Below are positions 26,355 through 34,319 of a stretch of DNA of 64,000 nt, in pieces; position 1 is the stretch's first letter, and the number at the start of each line of letters is the position of its first letter. Source of the stretch: an uncultured SAR116 cluster alpha proteobacterium (GTDB taxonomy: Bacteria; Pseudomonadota; Alphaproteobacteria; Puniceispirillales; Marisalimonadaceae); assembly GCA_902615995.1 (NCBI GenBank), contig CACMRF010000005.1, forward strand, positions 1 through 64,000. Direction: 5' to 3'. Under the pieces are notes generated by a model, which had not been told where the DNA came from, searched no databases, and saw only the letters and a list, made by a program, of their open reading frames with translations. The position numbers and the translations under genes were made by a program.

Positions 26355-27704
26355 TTAATTTATATCTGCAATCGATTTTAGACTATTTCTACTTAATAAT
26401 TTTCTGCCAATTGAAAAGTAAATAGCAGGGTCTTTTGACTTTCCATTTACGGATATTTCATAATGTAAATGAGCACCATCTACTCTGCCTGTTCTTCCCA
26501 TTTTACCTATAACTTTTCCTTCAGAAACAATTTGACCTTTCTTGACTAGTATTTTAGCAAGATGTCCATAAGTAGTTCTAATTCCATAGTTATGTCTAAT
26601 TCTAATAACTTTACCAAATGAGCCATGGTACCCAGCAAAAGTTACAACTCCATCGGCTGATACTCTAATATTTTCTTGCCATGTACCAGCTAGATCAATA
26701 CCATGATGAAAACGCCATTTTTTTGTAACTGGATGTTTTCTATTTCCATACTTGCTTGTTACATAATAATGTTCCATAGGTGGTTTAAGAGGTATAAATT
26801 CTAGTGCATTTTTATAAATAGCTAGTAAATCTAATCGTTCTCTGAAAGCTATTAAAAATTTTTCAGCATCTTCTTTATAATCTAGTTCTTTATTGATTAA
26901 ATTTCTAACTTTTTGAATTTTATTGTCTTTTAATTCTATATCAAGCTTGTCAAATACTTTTTCTAAATTAGATAATTCATTATCTAAGGATGCAATAAAT
27001 CTGAAGTTAGAGGCTCTTTCGTCAAGCTTGGGAGGTGAGATATAAAAAGCATTATCATTATCTAAATCTTCATCTTCTAAATTTATATCAATATCTGGTT
27101 CATTTTTTTTTAAAATTTTTGTATCAGAATTATTTGGCAAAATTTTTGAATTTGAGGCAAGTTTTGTATTTTGTTCCTCAATAGTTTTTGATTTATCTAA
27201 TTTATTTGTATAAATTTTTTCTTTAATTAAATCTTTGGAATTTTTAACTATTTTGGTATTAAAATTAATTTCATTTGTTTGTTCAGGTAAACTAATATTT
27301 GATTCAAGATCAATTTTGCTACTATTTGATTTTGTATCATCTATATTTATTTCATATAAAACAGAATTTGATTCTATGTTATTTGATTTATTCTCTTTAA
27401 GGTTTGTTGGCAAGTTAGCTGATGCTTCTGTGATGATATCTTTTTGTGCGACGTCAATAGCCGATGAGATGCCAACGATTGAATAGTAAATAATGCTTGA
27501 CACCCCAACCGCAATAGTTAGCGCTAGAGAAACGTAGTGAGAAAGTTTAAAGTGTATTTCAATAGGCCCACGTCTTGTAAAAATCAAAAATCTTCGTTCT
27601 GATAATAGTCCAACCTTAGGTTTTGCGAAAAGGTCTCCAAATCTTATACCTTTTTTGACAGAAGGAAGTTTTTTAAAGAGTTTTGTTATTGTTGAATTCT
27701 TCAG
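26355..27704 (-). CDS. M23 (LytM) peptidoglycan endopeptidase, membrane anchored
   Basis: A zinc peptidase that cuts peptidoglycan cross-links. The C-terminal domain has the metal ligands in HHGIDLAG and HLHYE, with YGHLAKILVKKGQ and GRTGRVDGAHLHYE context. A membrane helix (HYVSLALTIAVGVSSIIYY) follows a basic cytoplasmic N-terminus, and a charged periplasmic linker separates it from the catalytic domain. I place the start at a CTG codon (27704) because the frame is open back to the stop of the upstream gene, the added segment (GDLFAKPKVGLLSERRFLIF) is family-like, and GGAG lies six nt before it. No ATG exists in frame; TTG 27587 is the alternative. It pairs with bactofilin genes encoded divergently, a known functional partnership. 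Confidence 0.8.
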   Translation of the reverse strand: MKNSTITKLFKKLPSVKKGIRFGDLFAKPKVGLLSERRFLIFTRRGPIEIHFKLSHYVSLALTIAVGVSSIIYYSIVGISSAIDVAQKDIITEASANLPTNLKENKSNNIESNSVLYEINIDDTKSNSSKIDLESNISLPEQTNEINFNTKIVKNSKDLIKEKIYTNKLDKSKTIEEQNTKLASNSKILPNNSDTKILKKNEPDIDINLEDEDLDNDNAFYISPPKLDERASNFRFIASLDNELSNLEKVFDKLDIELKDNKIQKVRNLINKELDYKEDAEKFLIAFRERLDLLAIYKNALEFIPLKPPMEHYYVTSKYGNRKHPVTKKWRFHHGIDLAGTWQENIRVSADGVVTFAGYHGSFGKVIRIRHNYGIRTTYGHLAKILVKKGQIVSEGKVIGKMGRTGRVDGAHLHYEISVNGKSKDPAIYFSIGRKLLSRNSLKSIADIN

Positions 27705-27707
27705 TTT

Positions 27708-28070
27708 TTACTCCAATACATTCAATAGCAACATAAATATACCTATATTTGAAAATACCTGTAATAACATTAGAAATACTAAAACTTTAGAAGAAATTGG
27801 GTTTTTAACTGATAATTGAACCGAAGGAAATTCTTTACTATTTTGAGTTAAATTTTTTGATTTAGATAAGTCATTGTTATAATTAGATTTAATTTCTTCT
27901 TTATCTTTATTTTCAAATTCATTTGCTAGGTTAGTAGTTATTTTTTTTTCTTCATAATTGACATTTTTTTTAAGATTGGGATCATCTTGAATGTCACTTT
28001 TATGATCATCTTCAAATTTGATTCGCATCTTTTCTATTCTTTCACGAATATCAATTATTTGTTCTGCCAT
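27708..28070 (-). CDS. Charged protein with C-terminal membrane helix, hypothetical
   Basis: A 120-residue protein: a predicted helical N-terminus (IDIRERIEKMRIKFED), a Lys/Asn/Glu-rich low-complexity middle and a hydrophobic C-terminal helix at about 96-118 (KVLVFLMLLQVFSNIGIFML). No family recognised. It is the first gene of the M23 operon, in the same frame and 3 nt ahead of the peptidase start, and lies divergent to the bactofilins. It might link the bactofilin scaffold to the peptidase; this is inference from position and topology only. Confidence 0.55.
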   Translation of the reverse strand: MAEQIIDIRERIEKMRIKFEDDHKSDIQDDPNLKKNVNYEEKKITTNLANEFENKDKEEIKSNYNNDLSKSKNLTQNSKEFPSVQLSVKNPISSKVLVFLMLLQVFSNIGIFMLLLNVLE

Positions 28071-28098
28071 ATTAATAATCCTATATATTATTTATACT

Positions 28099-28114
28099 TG
28101 GCTCGCTTATTGCA
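28099..28114 (+). promoter_or_regulatory. Sigma-54 promoter before the bactofilin genes
   Basis: TGGCTC starting at 28099 and TTGC at 28110-28113, with GG 28100-28101 and GC 28112-28113 (N10). The first bactofilin ATG is at 28221, so the leader would be about 95 nt. The match is good at both boxes. Confidence 0.6.
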
Positions 28115-28126
28115 TTATTTATACCA
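28111..28126 (-). promoter_or_regulatory. Weak sigma-54-like site before the M23 operon
   Basis: Minus-strand TGGTAT and ATGC with GG-N10-GC spacing (CC at 28124-28125, GC at 28112-28113 on the plus strand). It shares the -12 GC with the plus-strand bactofilin promoter. The start codon at 28070 lies about 42 nt downstream. The -12 T to A change makes it weak. Confidence 0.4.
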
Positions 28127-28220
28127 AAATTGATTGAATTATAATAAAAACAAATATAGTTTATTAATAATTCAAATAACTTAAACATTATAAACTTTTA
28201 TTTAGATTAGGAAAAGTAAA

Positions 28221-28556
28221 ATGGCAAATAAAACTGACGGTGAAGTAGAAAAATCAATTATATCATCAGATATGAAGATAAAGGGTAAAATCACGGCTTC
28301 TGGAGGGCTTGTCTTGCTTGGAAATGTTGTGGGCGACATTAAATGTAATAGTTTATCAATAGAGGAAACTGGAGTTCTTAAAGGAAATATTGATGCAGAA
28401 TTAGTTTCGATAGCTGGTAAATTTGATGGGCAAGTTTTATCTGAGGTGGTTTCAATTCGTGCAACAGGTTCTGTAACTGGTGAAGTCGCATACGATAATA
28501 TTTCTATAGAAGAAGGTGCAAAAATAGAAGCGCAATTAGGAAAAAAGAAACAATAA
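28221..28556 (+). CDS. Bactofilin 1
   Basis: A 111-residue bactofilin (DUF583), a beta-helical cytoskeletal polymer protein. The repeat pattern is visible: ISSDMKIKGKITASGGLVLLGNV, GDIKCNSLSIEETGVLKGNI, AELVSIAGKFDGQVLSE, SIRATGSVTGEVAYDNISIE (quoted in separate repeats). The length is near the minimal bactofilin core with short termini. It is the first of three adjacent bactofilin genes, downstream of a sigma-54 promoter. Confidence 0.88.
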   Translation: MANKTDGEVEKSIISSDMKIKGKITASGGLVLLGNVVGDIKCNSLSIEETGVLKGNIDAELVSIAGKFDGQVLSEVVSIRATGSVTGEVAYDNISIEEGAKIEAQLGKKKQ

Positions 28557-28587
28557 ATAAAATAATTTTTAATTAATAGGTGTAATT

Positions 28588-28962
28588 ATGGCAGAAAAAC
28601 AAGCAGTTTTAGGAAATGGAGCAAAATTTACAGGAAAAATTAGCAATTCTAAGTCAATAGAAATTAATGGTTCCGTACAAGCAGATTTGGTTACCGAAAA
28701 AGTAACTATTGGATCTACAGGTAATTTTAAGGGTGCAGTTAAATCTGATCTAGTTGTTATTGCTGGAGAATATGAAGGAAAAATGAAAGCTGACAGCATT
28801 TGGTTAACTGAAAGTTCTCGAATAAGTGGCGAAGTGCATTACAAATCTTTGCAAATGGATAGAGGTGCAGCTTTGAATTGTCGTGTGGTTCATAATTGGG
28901 ACAAAAAAGAACAAGCTAAAAAGCAAGAACAAGTTGAAGAAACACAAAATGCCAAAGAATAA
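28588..28962 (+). CDS. Bactofilin 2 with basic/Gln-rich tail
   Basis: A 124-residue bactofilin with the beta-helix repeat pattern (FTGKISNSKSIEINGSVQ, LVTEKVTIGSTGNFKGAV, LVVIAGEYEGKMKADSIWL). After the core, a Lys/Gln/Glu-rich tail of about 18 residues follows, which the other two lack. It follows bactofilin 1 by 31 nt. Confidence 0.86.
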   Translation: MAEKQAVLGNGAKFTGKISNSKSIEINGSVQADLVTEKVTIGSTGNFKGAVKSDLVVIAGEYEGKMKADSIWLTESSRISGEVHYKSLQMDRGAALNCRVVHNWDKKEQAKKQEQVEETQNAKE

Positions 28963-29008
28963 TAAAATATAATTCTTAATAACTATAAATAATTTAAATA
29001 GGTGAAAA

Positions 29009-29323
29009 ATGAGTGAAACAACATATATATCAGAAGAATTAATTATGGAAGGTACTTTAGACTCTTCCGGTTCAGCAGTAGTAATTGCTGGTAGGTTTAA
29101 AGGAGAATTAAGAGCAAAGGATGTTTTGTTAGAATCAAATAGTGTTTTTGATGGTAACTTAATCGCAGATAAAGTTACTTTGGGAGGACTTGTAAAGGGA
29201 GAAGTTGCTGCAAATACTCTAAATGTTTCAAGTAGTGCTAGAGTTGAAGGAAATTTAAAAACAAATTCTTTATCAATTGATCTTGGTGCAGAGGTCGCAG
29301 GTAATATCAGTAGGATCTCTTGA
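29009..29323 (+). CDS. Bactofilin 3
   Basis: A 104-residue bactofilin (YISEELIMEGTLDSSGSAVV, FKGELRAKDVLLESNSVFDG, KVTLGGLVKGEVAANTLNVS, RVEGNLKTNSLSIDLGAEVA). It is the shortest of the three and diverges most in its repeats. It follows bactofilin 2 by 46 nt and ends 1 nt before the convergent small gene at 29325. Confidence 0.83.
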   Translation: MSETTYISEELIMEGTLDSSGSAVVIAGRFKGELRAKDVLLESNSVFDGNLIADKVTLGGLVKGEVAANTLNVSSSARVEGNLKTNSLSIDLGAEVAGNISRIS

Positions 29324-29324
29324 G

Positions 29325-29579
29325 TCAAGTTTTACTAGCTGTTTCAATACAATCTTGAAAAAATTGAATTGTATCTCTTTTGCCAATTAATTTAGTTAAT
29401 TTCATAGCTGCATATCGACCTGAAGAAAGACTTACAGCAAGCTCATTATTTTCAATGATGGAGTAGTTATTTAGTTTTTCTTCGATTTCATCTCTAATTC
29501 TACACAATTTAATTTTTGTTAGTAACTTTTCATCATATTTATCTTTGAGATGATCATTTAAATTAATTACATTTGCCAT
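29325..29579 (-). CDS. Small soluble protein, uncharacterised
   Basis: An 84-residue, probably helical protein (begins MANVINLNDHLKDKYDEKLL; later NELAVSLSSGRYAAMKLTKL). No family recognised. GGGAG precedes the ATG (about 8 nt upstream on the minus strand), which supports it as a real gene. It is convergent with bactofilin 3 and divergent from the hydrolase at 29643. Confidence 0.55.
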   Translation of the reverse strand: MANVINLNDHLKDKYDEKLLTKIKLCRIRDEIEEKLNNYSIIENNELAVSLSSGRYAAMKLTKLIGKRDTIQFFQDCIETASKT

Positions 29580-29642
29580 TTTTAACTCCCATTATATAAA
29601 ATAAATACGACAAAAAATTTAAAATTTAAATAAAAATCTAAT

Positions 29643-30446
29643 ATGAAATTTAAAGTTTATAAAAATGAAAAGCAACTTAAGAAAGAAGAATTTAGTTTTA
29701 ATGATCAAAAAATGATTTTCATTTTTCATGGTCTTTTTGGCAGAGCAAAAAATTGGCACTCTATCGCTCTAAGAATAAGTTCAATAGTTGATGGTACTAT
29801 AATAGTTTTTGATTTGAGAAATCATGGAGAAAATGAGCCATCAAATGAGATTTCCTATTCAATAATGGTTAATGATGTATATGAATTTATTATGAAAAAA
29901 AATATTAACAAATTTTCAATTATTGGTCATTCAATGGGTGGAAAATTGGGTATGTTATTTACACTCTTATATCCACAATTTATAAAACAATTATTCGTTG
30001 TTGATATTGCACCTGTTGATTACCCAAGAGAAAAAATTGAAGTTGTTGACCATCTTTTAAAGATAGATGTTACAAACTGTAAAAGTAGAAAAGATGTTGA
30101 TGTAAAATTATCTAATTATATTAATAATAAAGAATTAAGATCATTCTTATTGCAAAATTTAAATTTTAATAATGGGAAATATTCTTGGTCTTTAGATTTA
30201 AATACAATTAAAATGGGAATGAAAGATTTAAGAGGGTTTCCAATAAATTTGATTTCAAACATATCTCATATAGAGACCTTATGTATTTTTGGAGAAAATA
30301 GTCCTTACATAAATAAAAAATACAAAGATAACTTTAAAAATTTATTTACAAACCTTAAATTTTTTAAAATTGAAAATGCAGGTCACTGGTTACATATAGA
30401 GAAACCGCAAGAATTTATTAAGATAATGTCAAAAAAACTAATTTAA
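29643..30446 (+). CDS. Alpha/beta hydrolase (YbfF-like esterase)
   Basis: A 267-residue alpha/beta hydrolase. Visible are the oxyanion segment FIFHGLFGRAKNWHSIA, the nucleophile elbow GHSMGGK (Ser catalytic), a DLRNHGEN motif and the C-terminal His in AGHWLHIEKPQEF. This set resembles the YbfF-type acyl esterase group. Cytoplasmic; the substrate is unknown. It starts a plus-strand run with purU and trxB. Confidence 0.8.
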   Translation: MKFKVYKNEKQLKKEEFSFNDQKMIFIFHGLFGRAKNWHSIALRISSIVDGTIIVFDLRNHGENEPSNEISYSIMVNDVYEFIMKKNINKFSIIGHSMGGKLGMLFTLLYPQFIKQLFVVDIAPVDYPREKIEVVDHLLKIDVTNCKSRKDVDVKLSNYINNKELRSFLLQNLNFNNGKYSWSLDLNTIKMGMKDLRGFPINLISNISHIETLCIFGENSPYINKKYKDNFKNLFTNLKFFKIENAGHWLHIEKPQEFIKIMSKKLI

Positions 30447-30477
30447 CTTAATTATTAATTACAATATAAGAAAACAT

Positions 30478-31347
30478 ATGGATCAAAGTAAAATTTATTT
30501 ATTACGTTTAAACTGTAAGGATCAAGTTGGTATAATCTCGAAAATATCAACTTTATTGGCGAATAAAAACTGTAATATCATTGAATCTAAACAGTTTACT
30601 GATCAAGATACAAATAGTTTTTTTATCAGACAAAGTTTTCAACTCCCAAATGAATTAAGCATAGAAACTATTAACAAAGAATTTAAAAATTTATCAAACA
30701 TTTTAAATGCTAATTTTGAAATTAGACATATACATAAAACACTTAAAACTCTTATTTTAGTATCAAAATTTGATCATTGTTTAATCGAACTTATTAATAA
30801 ATCAAAAAATAAAAACTTAAATTTATCGATTGAAGCAGTTATATCAAATCATAATGACTTGAAAAAAATATCTTCGCTAGAAAATTTACATTTTCATCAC
30901 TTTCCAATCAATAATGATAAGTTGAAGCAGGAGAAACGAATTATTGAATTTATAGACGAAAAAAATATTGATATTATAATCCTTGCTCGATACATGCAAA
31001 TTTTGTCTAAAAATTTTGTTGATCGATTTTATGGAAAAATTATAAATATCCATCATAGTTTTTTACCAAGTTTTAAAGGTGCAAAACCTTACCATCAAGC
31101 TTTTGAACGAGGAGTTAAAATAATTGGAGCAACTGCCCATTTTGTTACTCAAAATTTAGATGAAGGGCCTATAATTGAACAAGATGTTGAAAAAGTTGAT
31201 CATGAACTTAGCCCAAGTGATTTAGTCACAATTGGAAAAGATATTGAGGCAAGAGTTTTATATAAAGCCATAAAAAACTTTAGTGAGGGCAGAGTTTTTT
31301 TAAATGGAAGAAAAACTATTGTGTTTAAAGGAGACAAAATTTTATGA
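30478..31347 (+). CDS. purU: Formyltetrahydrofolate deformylase
   Basis: PurU hydrolyses 10-formyl-THF to formate and THF and balances one-carbon pools. The 289 residues have an N-terminal ACT-like domain (KDQVGIISKISTLLANKNCN) and a C-terminal formyltransferase fold with INIHHSFLPSFKGAKPYHQA, ATAHFVTQNLDEGPIIEQ and the terminal KTIVF motif. All are standard. It overlaps trxB by 4 nt. Confidence 0.93.
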   Translation: MDQSKIYLLRLNCKDQVGIISKISTLLANKNCNIIESKQFTDQDTNSFFIRQSFQLPNELSIETINKEFKNLSNILNANFEIRHIHKTLKTLILVSKFDHCLIELINKSKNKNLNLSIEAVISNHNDLKKISSLENLHFHHFPINNDKLKQEKRIIEFIDEKNIDIIILARYMQILSKNFVDRFYGKIINIHHSFLPSFKGAKPYHQAFERGVKIIGATAHFVTQNLDEGPIIEQDVEKVDHELSPSDLVTIGKDIEARVLYKAIKNFSEGRVFLNGRKTIVFKGDKIL

Positions 31348-32279
31348 ATAATATTTTAAGAGATATTGTCATTATCGGCACAGGCTCTGCTGGGCTTACT
31401 GCTGGAATTTATGCAGCTAGAGCAAATCTAAAACCTTTAATTTTGGAAGGTCTTCAGCCAGGTGGACAATTAACTATCACAACTGATGTTGAAAATTACC
31501 CTGGGTTCTCTGATATTGTTCAAGGTCCTTGGCTTATGGATCAAATGAAAGCACAAGCTTTAAACGTAGGTGCAGAAATAATAAATGAACTAGTTACTAG
31601 TGTAGACTTCAGTGACAAATTAAAAATAATTAAATGTGATAGTGGCAAAATCATTAAAACAAAATCTGTCATAATTTGTACTGGGGCACAAGCTCGTTGG
31701 CTTGGAATAGAGAGCGAAAAAAAATTTAATGGTAGAGGTGTCTCTGCTTGTGCAACTTGTGATGGCTTTTTTTATAGAAATAAGAATGTTGCAGTTATTG
31801 GTGGTGGAAACACAGCTGTTGAGGAGGCATTATATTTATCTAAAATATGTTCAAAAGTAATTTTGATTCATAGAAGAGATAATTTGAGAGCAGAAAAAAT
31901 ATTGCAAGATAGAGTTTTTTCTAAAGAAAATATCGATTTTTTGTGGAATTATGTAGTTAAAGATTTTATTGGAGATGATAAAGGCTTAAATTGTTTGAAC
32001 TTAATGTCTACTAAAGATAACTCAAAAAAAAGTATAAACGTAGATGGAGCATTTGTAGCTATTGGTCATGTTCCTTCTACTGCATGTTTTACAAATCAAA
32101 TTCTTTTAGACAAAGACGGATATATTGAAGTTAAAGAAAAGGGATCTACTCTAACAAATATTAATGGAGTATTTGCTGCTGGTGATTGTGTTGACAAAAT
32201 ATATAGACAAGCCATTACAGCTGCTGGCATGGGTTGTATGGCTGCTTTAGATGCTGAAAAATGGTTGCAAGAATCTTAA
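31344..32279 (+). CDS. trxB: Thioredoxin reductase
   Basis: TrxB reduces thioredoxin with NADPH through FAD. The 311 residues show the FAD-binding GTGSAGLTAGIYAARA, the redox pair CATC in ACATCDGFFYR, an NADPH-binding GGGNTAVEEALYL and the C-terminal FAD motif FAAGDCVDK. Length standard. Its start overlaps purU; it ends 1 nt from the convergent speB. Confidence 0.95.
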   Translation: MNNILRDIVIIGTGSAGLTAGIYAARANLKPLILEGLQPGGQLTITTDVENYPGFSDIVQGPWLMDQMKAQALNVGAEIINELVTSVDFSDKLKIIKCDSGKIIKTKSVIICTGAQARWLGIESEKKFNGRGVSACATCDGFFYRNKNVAVIGGGNTAVEEALYLSKICSKVILIHRRDNLRAEKILQDRVFSKENIDFLWNYVVKDFIGDDKGLNCLNLMSTKDNSKKSINVDGAFVAIGHVPSTACFTNQILLDKDGYIEVKEKGSTLTNINGVFAAGDCVDKIYRQAITAAGMGCMAALDAEKWLQES

Positions 32280-32280
32280 T

Positions 32281-33147
32281 TTATTTTAAACAAAGCTTCA
32301 TTAAATCATATATAATATTTGCAGACACATAATCATAAGCATGAAAATTTTCTATTGGAGCATATTCAACATAATCGATTCCTATAATTTTTTTATTTTC
32401 GATTAATTTTTCTAAAATTAAAAAAGTTTCATTATAATATAAACCATTTGGAACTGGTGTTCCAGTTGCAGGCATAATTGATGGATCTAAGCAATCTGAA
32501 TCAAATGTAATATAAATATTTTTTGGAAAGTCTTTAGGTAAACTTACATTTGGATTTTTTCTGTAGTCTTCTATGCTTTTGTAATTAATATTAAATTCAT
32601 CTCTTAATTTAATTTCTTCATCAGATTGAGCTCTAACTCCAAATTGAAATATTGGAATATTTTCTTTATGTATTTTATACATCACAGTTGCATGAGAATT
32701 TACATTTCCATTATATTTTTTTCTTAAATCTGCATGAGCATCAAATTGTACTATGCCAAAATCTTCATGAATGTTATTAAATTTTTTTTTAAATCCCTTG
32801 ATAACACCAAATGTCAAACTGTGTTCGCCACCTATACAAACAGGAATTTTATCTTTTTTTAAAATATCAAAAATTAAATTCTCTATATTTTTAAATATTG
32901 AGTTGAAATTTAATGAACAATCAAATGCATCATGTGTATATATACCAAAATCACATGGACTGTTTTGATTTCTTTCAAGTTGATTACTGGCATTAATTAT
33001 AATTTCTGGAGCTTTAGATGTCCCTGTACCATAAGATACAGTTTTTTCTAAAGGTATAGGTAAAATGTGAAATTTAGAAAAATTGAAACTCTTTTCTTTT
33101 TCAGATAATTCTTCTCCCAAAAATAAATTTTTTTTTAAATTTAACAT
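32281..33147 (-). CDS. speB: Agmatinase-type ureohydrolase
   Basis: The enzyme splits agmatine to putrescine and urea using two Mn ions. Metal motifs are present: GGEHSLTFG, QFDAHADLR and FDSDCLDPSIMPATGTP (usual form D-x-D-x-x-D-P). The start at 33147, 1 nt after the nspC stop, is preferred over an upstream ATG at 33180 that overlaps nspC. Ureohydrolases are hard to tell apart by sequence; agmatinase is inferred because speA and two later spermidine enzymes lie directly upstream. Confidence 0.85.
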   Translation of the reverse strand: MLNLKKNLFLGEELSEKEKSFNFSKFHILPIPLEKTVSYGTGTSKAPEIIINASNQLERNQNSPCDFGIYTHDAFDCSLNFNSIFKNIENLIFDILKKDKIPVCIGGEHSLTFGVIKGFKKKFNNIHEDFGIVQFDAHADLRKKYNGNVNSHATVMYKIHKENIPIFQFGVRAQSDEEIKLRDEFNINYKSIEDYRKNPNVSLPKDFPKNIYITFDSDCLDPSIMPATGTPVPNGLYYNETFLILEKLIENKKIIGIDYVEYAPIENFHAYDYVSANIIYDLMKLCLK

Positions 33148-33148
33148 T

Positions 33149-34318
33149 TTAATTTCTTGTTTCAAAATCTTTGAAATCAAAAGATTTGATTATTTTAAAA
33201 TCATTATTGTCACTATTCCATAATACAATTTCAGGATGGTTTATCCCATTAAAAAAATTAGTTTTCACTAATGTATAGTGCGCTTGATCCAAGAACACAA
33301 CTTTATCTCCTATCTTAGGATTTTTTATGAAATAATATTCTCCAATAATATCTCCAGCTAAACAACTTGGTCCGCCTAAAACGACTTTTTTTCCTTTAAG
33401 TGGTTCATTCATTAACATTGGTCTATATGGAGCTTCAATTACGTCTGGCATGTGACAAACAGGACTTATATCTGTAATGCCAATATTTGGAATTTTATTA
33501 TTATCTCCTTGAATGTAATCTAATATTTCACCAACCAAAATACCTGATTCAAAAACAACAGCTTCCCCAGGTTCTAGTATAATTTGACAATTTGTTTTTG
33601 ATTTTAATTCTATAAGAAAATTAGTTAATTTATTTAATTTATAATCTGATCTAGTTATGTGATGGCCACCTCCTAAATTAATCCATTTTAAATTTTTAAC
33701 TAAATTTTTTAAATAAGGCCAAATCTTAATCCAAGTATTTTCTAAGGTTTCAAAATTTTGCTCACATAAAGAGTGAAAATGAATTCCTTTAACATCGGCA
33801 AAATCTATTTTATCTAATTGATTTATATGAATGCCTAGACGAGAATTTAAATTTGAAGAATTATATTTTGAAACCTCAACCTCAGAATATAAAGGGTTTA
33901 TTCTAACCCCAATATCAATATTTTTTTTAACACATAATTTTTTGTATTTATTGATCTGTGAAATAGAATTAAAAGTTATGTGTTGTGAACATTTTATAAT
34001 GTCACTAAATTCAGTATCTTTAAATGCAGGTGAATAGGTACTTATTAAACCTCCAAAGTATTTTTTACCAAGTTTTGCTTCATTTAAACCGGATGCGCAA
34101 ATACCATCTAAAACATTTGAGATAATAGGAAATAAACTTCTTAGAGAAAATGCTTTTAATGCTAAAAGAACTTTAACGTTCGTATCATTTTTTAATTTAT
34201 TAAATATTTTTAAATTATCATTCAGAACCTTTGTATCAATGACATAACTAGGAGAAGATATTTTAGATAAATCAAGCTTTTGAAAATATTTTTTATTGAC
34301 TTTAACAGTTTTAAGCAT
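33149..34318 (-). CDS. nspC: Carboxynorspermidine/carboxyspermidine decarboxylase
   Basis: A fold III PLP decarboxylase that makes spermidine (or norspermidine) from the carboxy precursor. The 389 residues have the PLP Lys in VKVLLALKAFS, WINLGGGHHITR and IILEPGEAVVFESG, the NspC set, and a C-terminal QAHYTLVKTNFFNG. It is located between the CASDH gene (1 nt gap) and speB, so a single spermidine operon is likely. Confidence 0.92.
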   Translation of the reverse strand: MLKTVKVNKKYFQKLDLSKISSPSYVIDTKVLNDNLKIFNKLKNDTNVKVLLALKAFSLRSLFPIISNVLDGICASGLNEAKLGKKYFGGLISTYSPAFKDTEFSDIIKCSQHITFNSISQINKYKKLCVKKNIDIGVRINPLYSEVEVSKYNSSNLNSRLGIHINQLDKIDFADVKGIHFHSLCEQNFETLENTWIKIWPYLKNLVKNLKWINLGGGHHITRSDYKLNKLTNFLIELKSKTNCQIILEPGEAVVFESGILVGEILDYIQGDNNKIPNIGITDISPVCHMPDVIEAPYRPMLMNEPLKGKKVVLGGPSCLAGDIIGEYYFIKNPKIGDKVVFLDQAHYTLVKTNFFNGINHPEIVLWNSDNNDFKIIKSFDFKDFETRN

Positions 34319-34319
34319 C

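Noticed and set aside
28221..29323. Three bactofilins as one gene broken by frameshifts
   Set aside because: Each has its own start codon and complete set of beta-helix repeats, and gaps of 31 and 46 nt contain stops and ribosome sites; they are separate genes.
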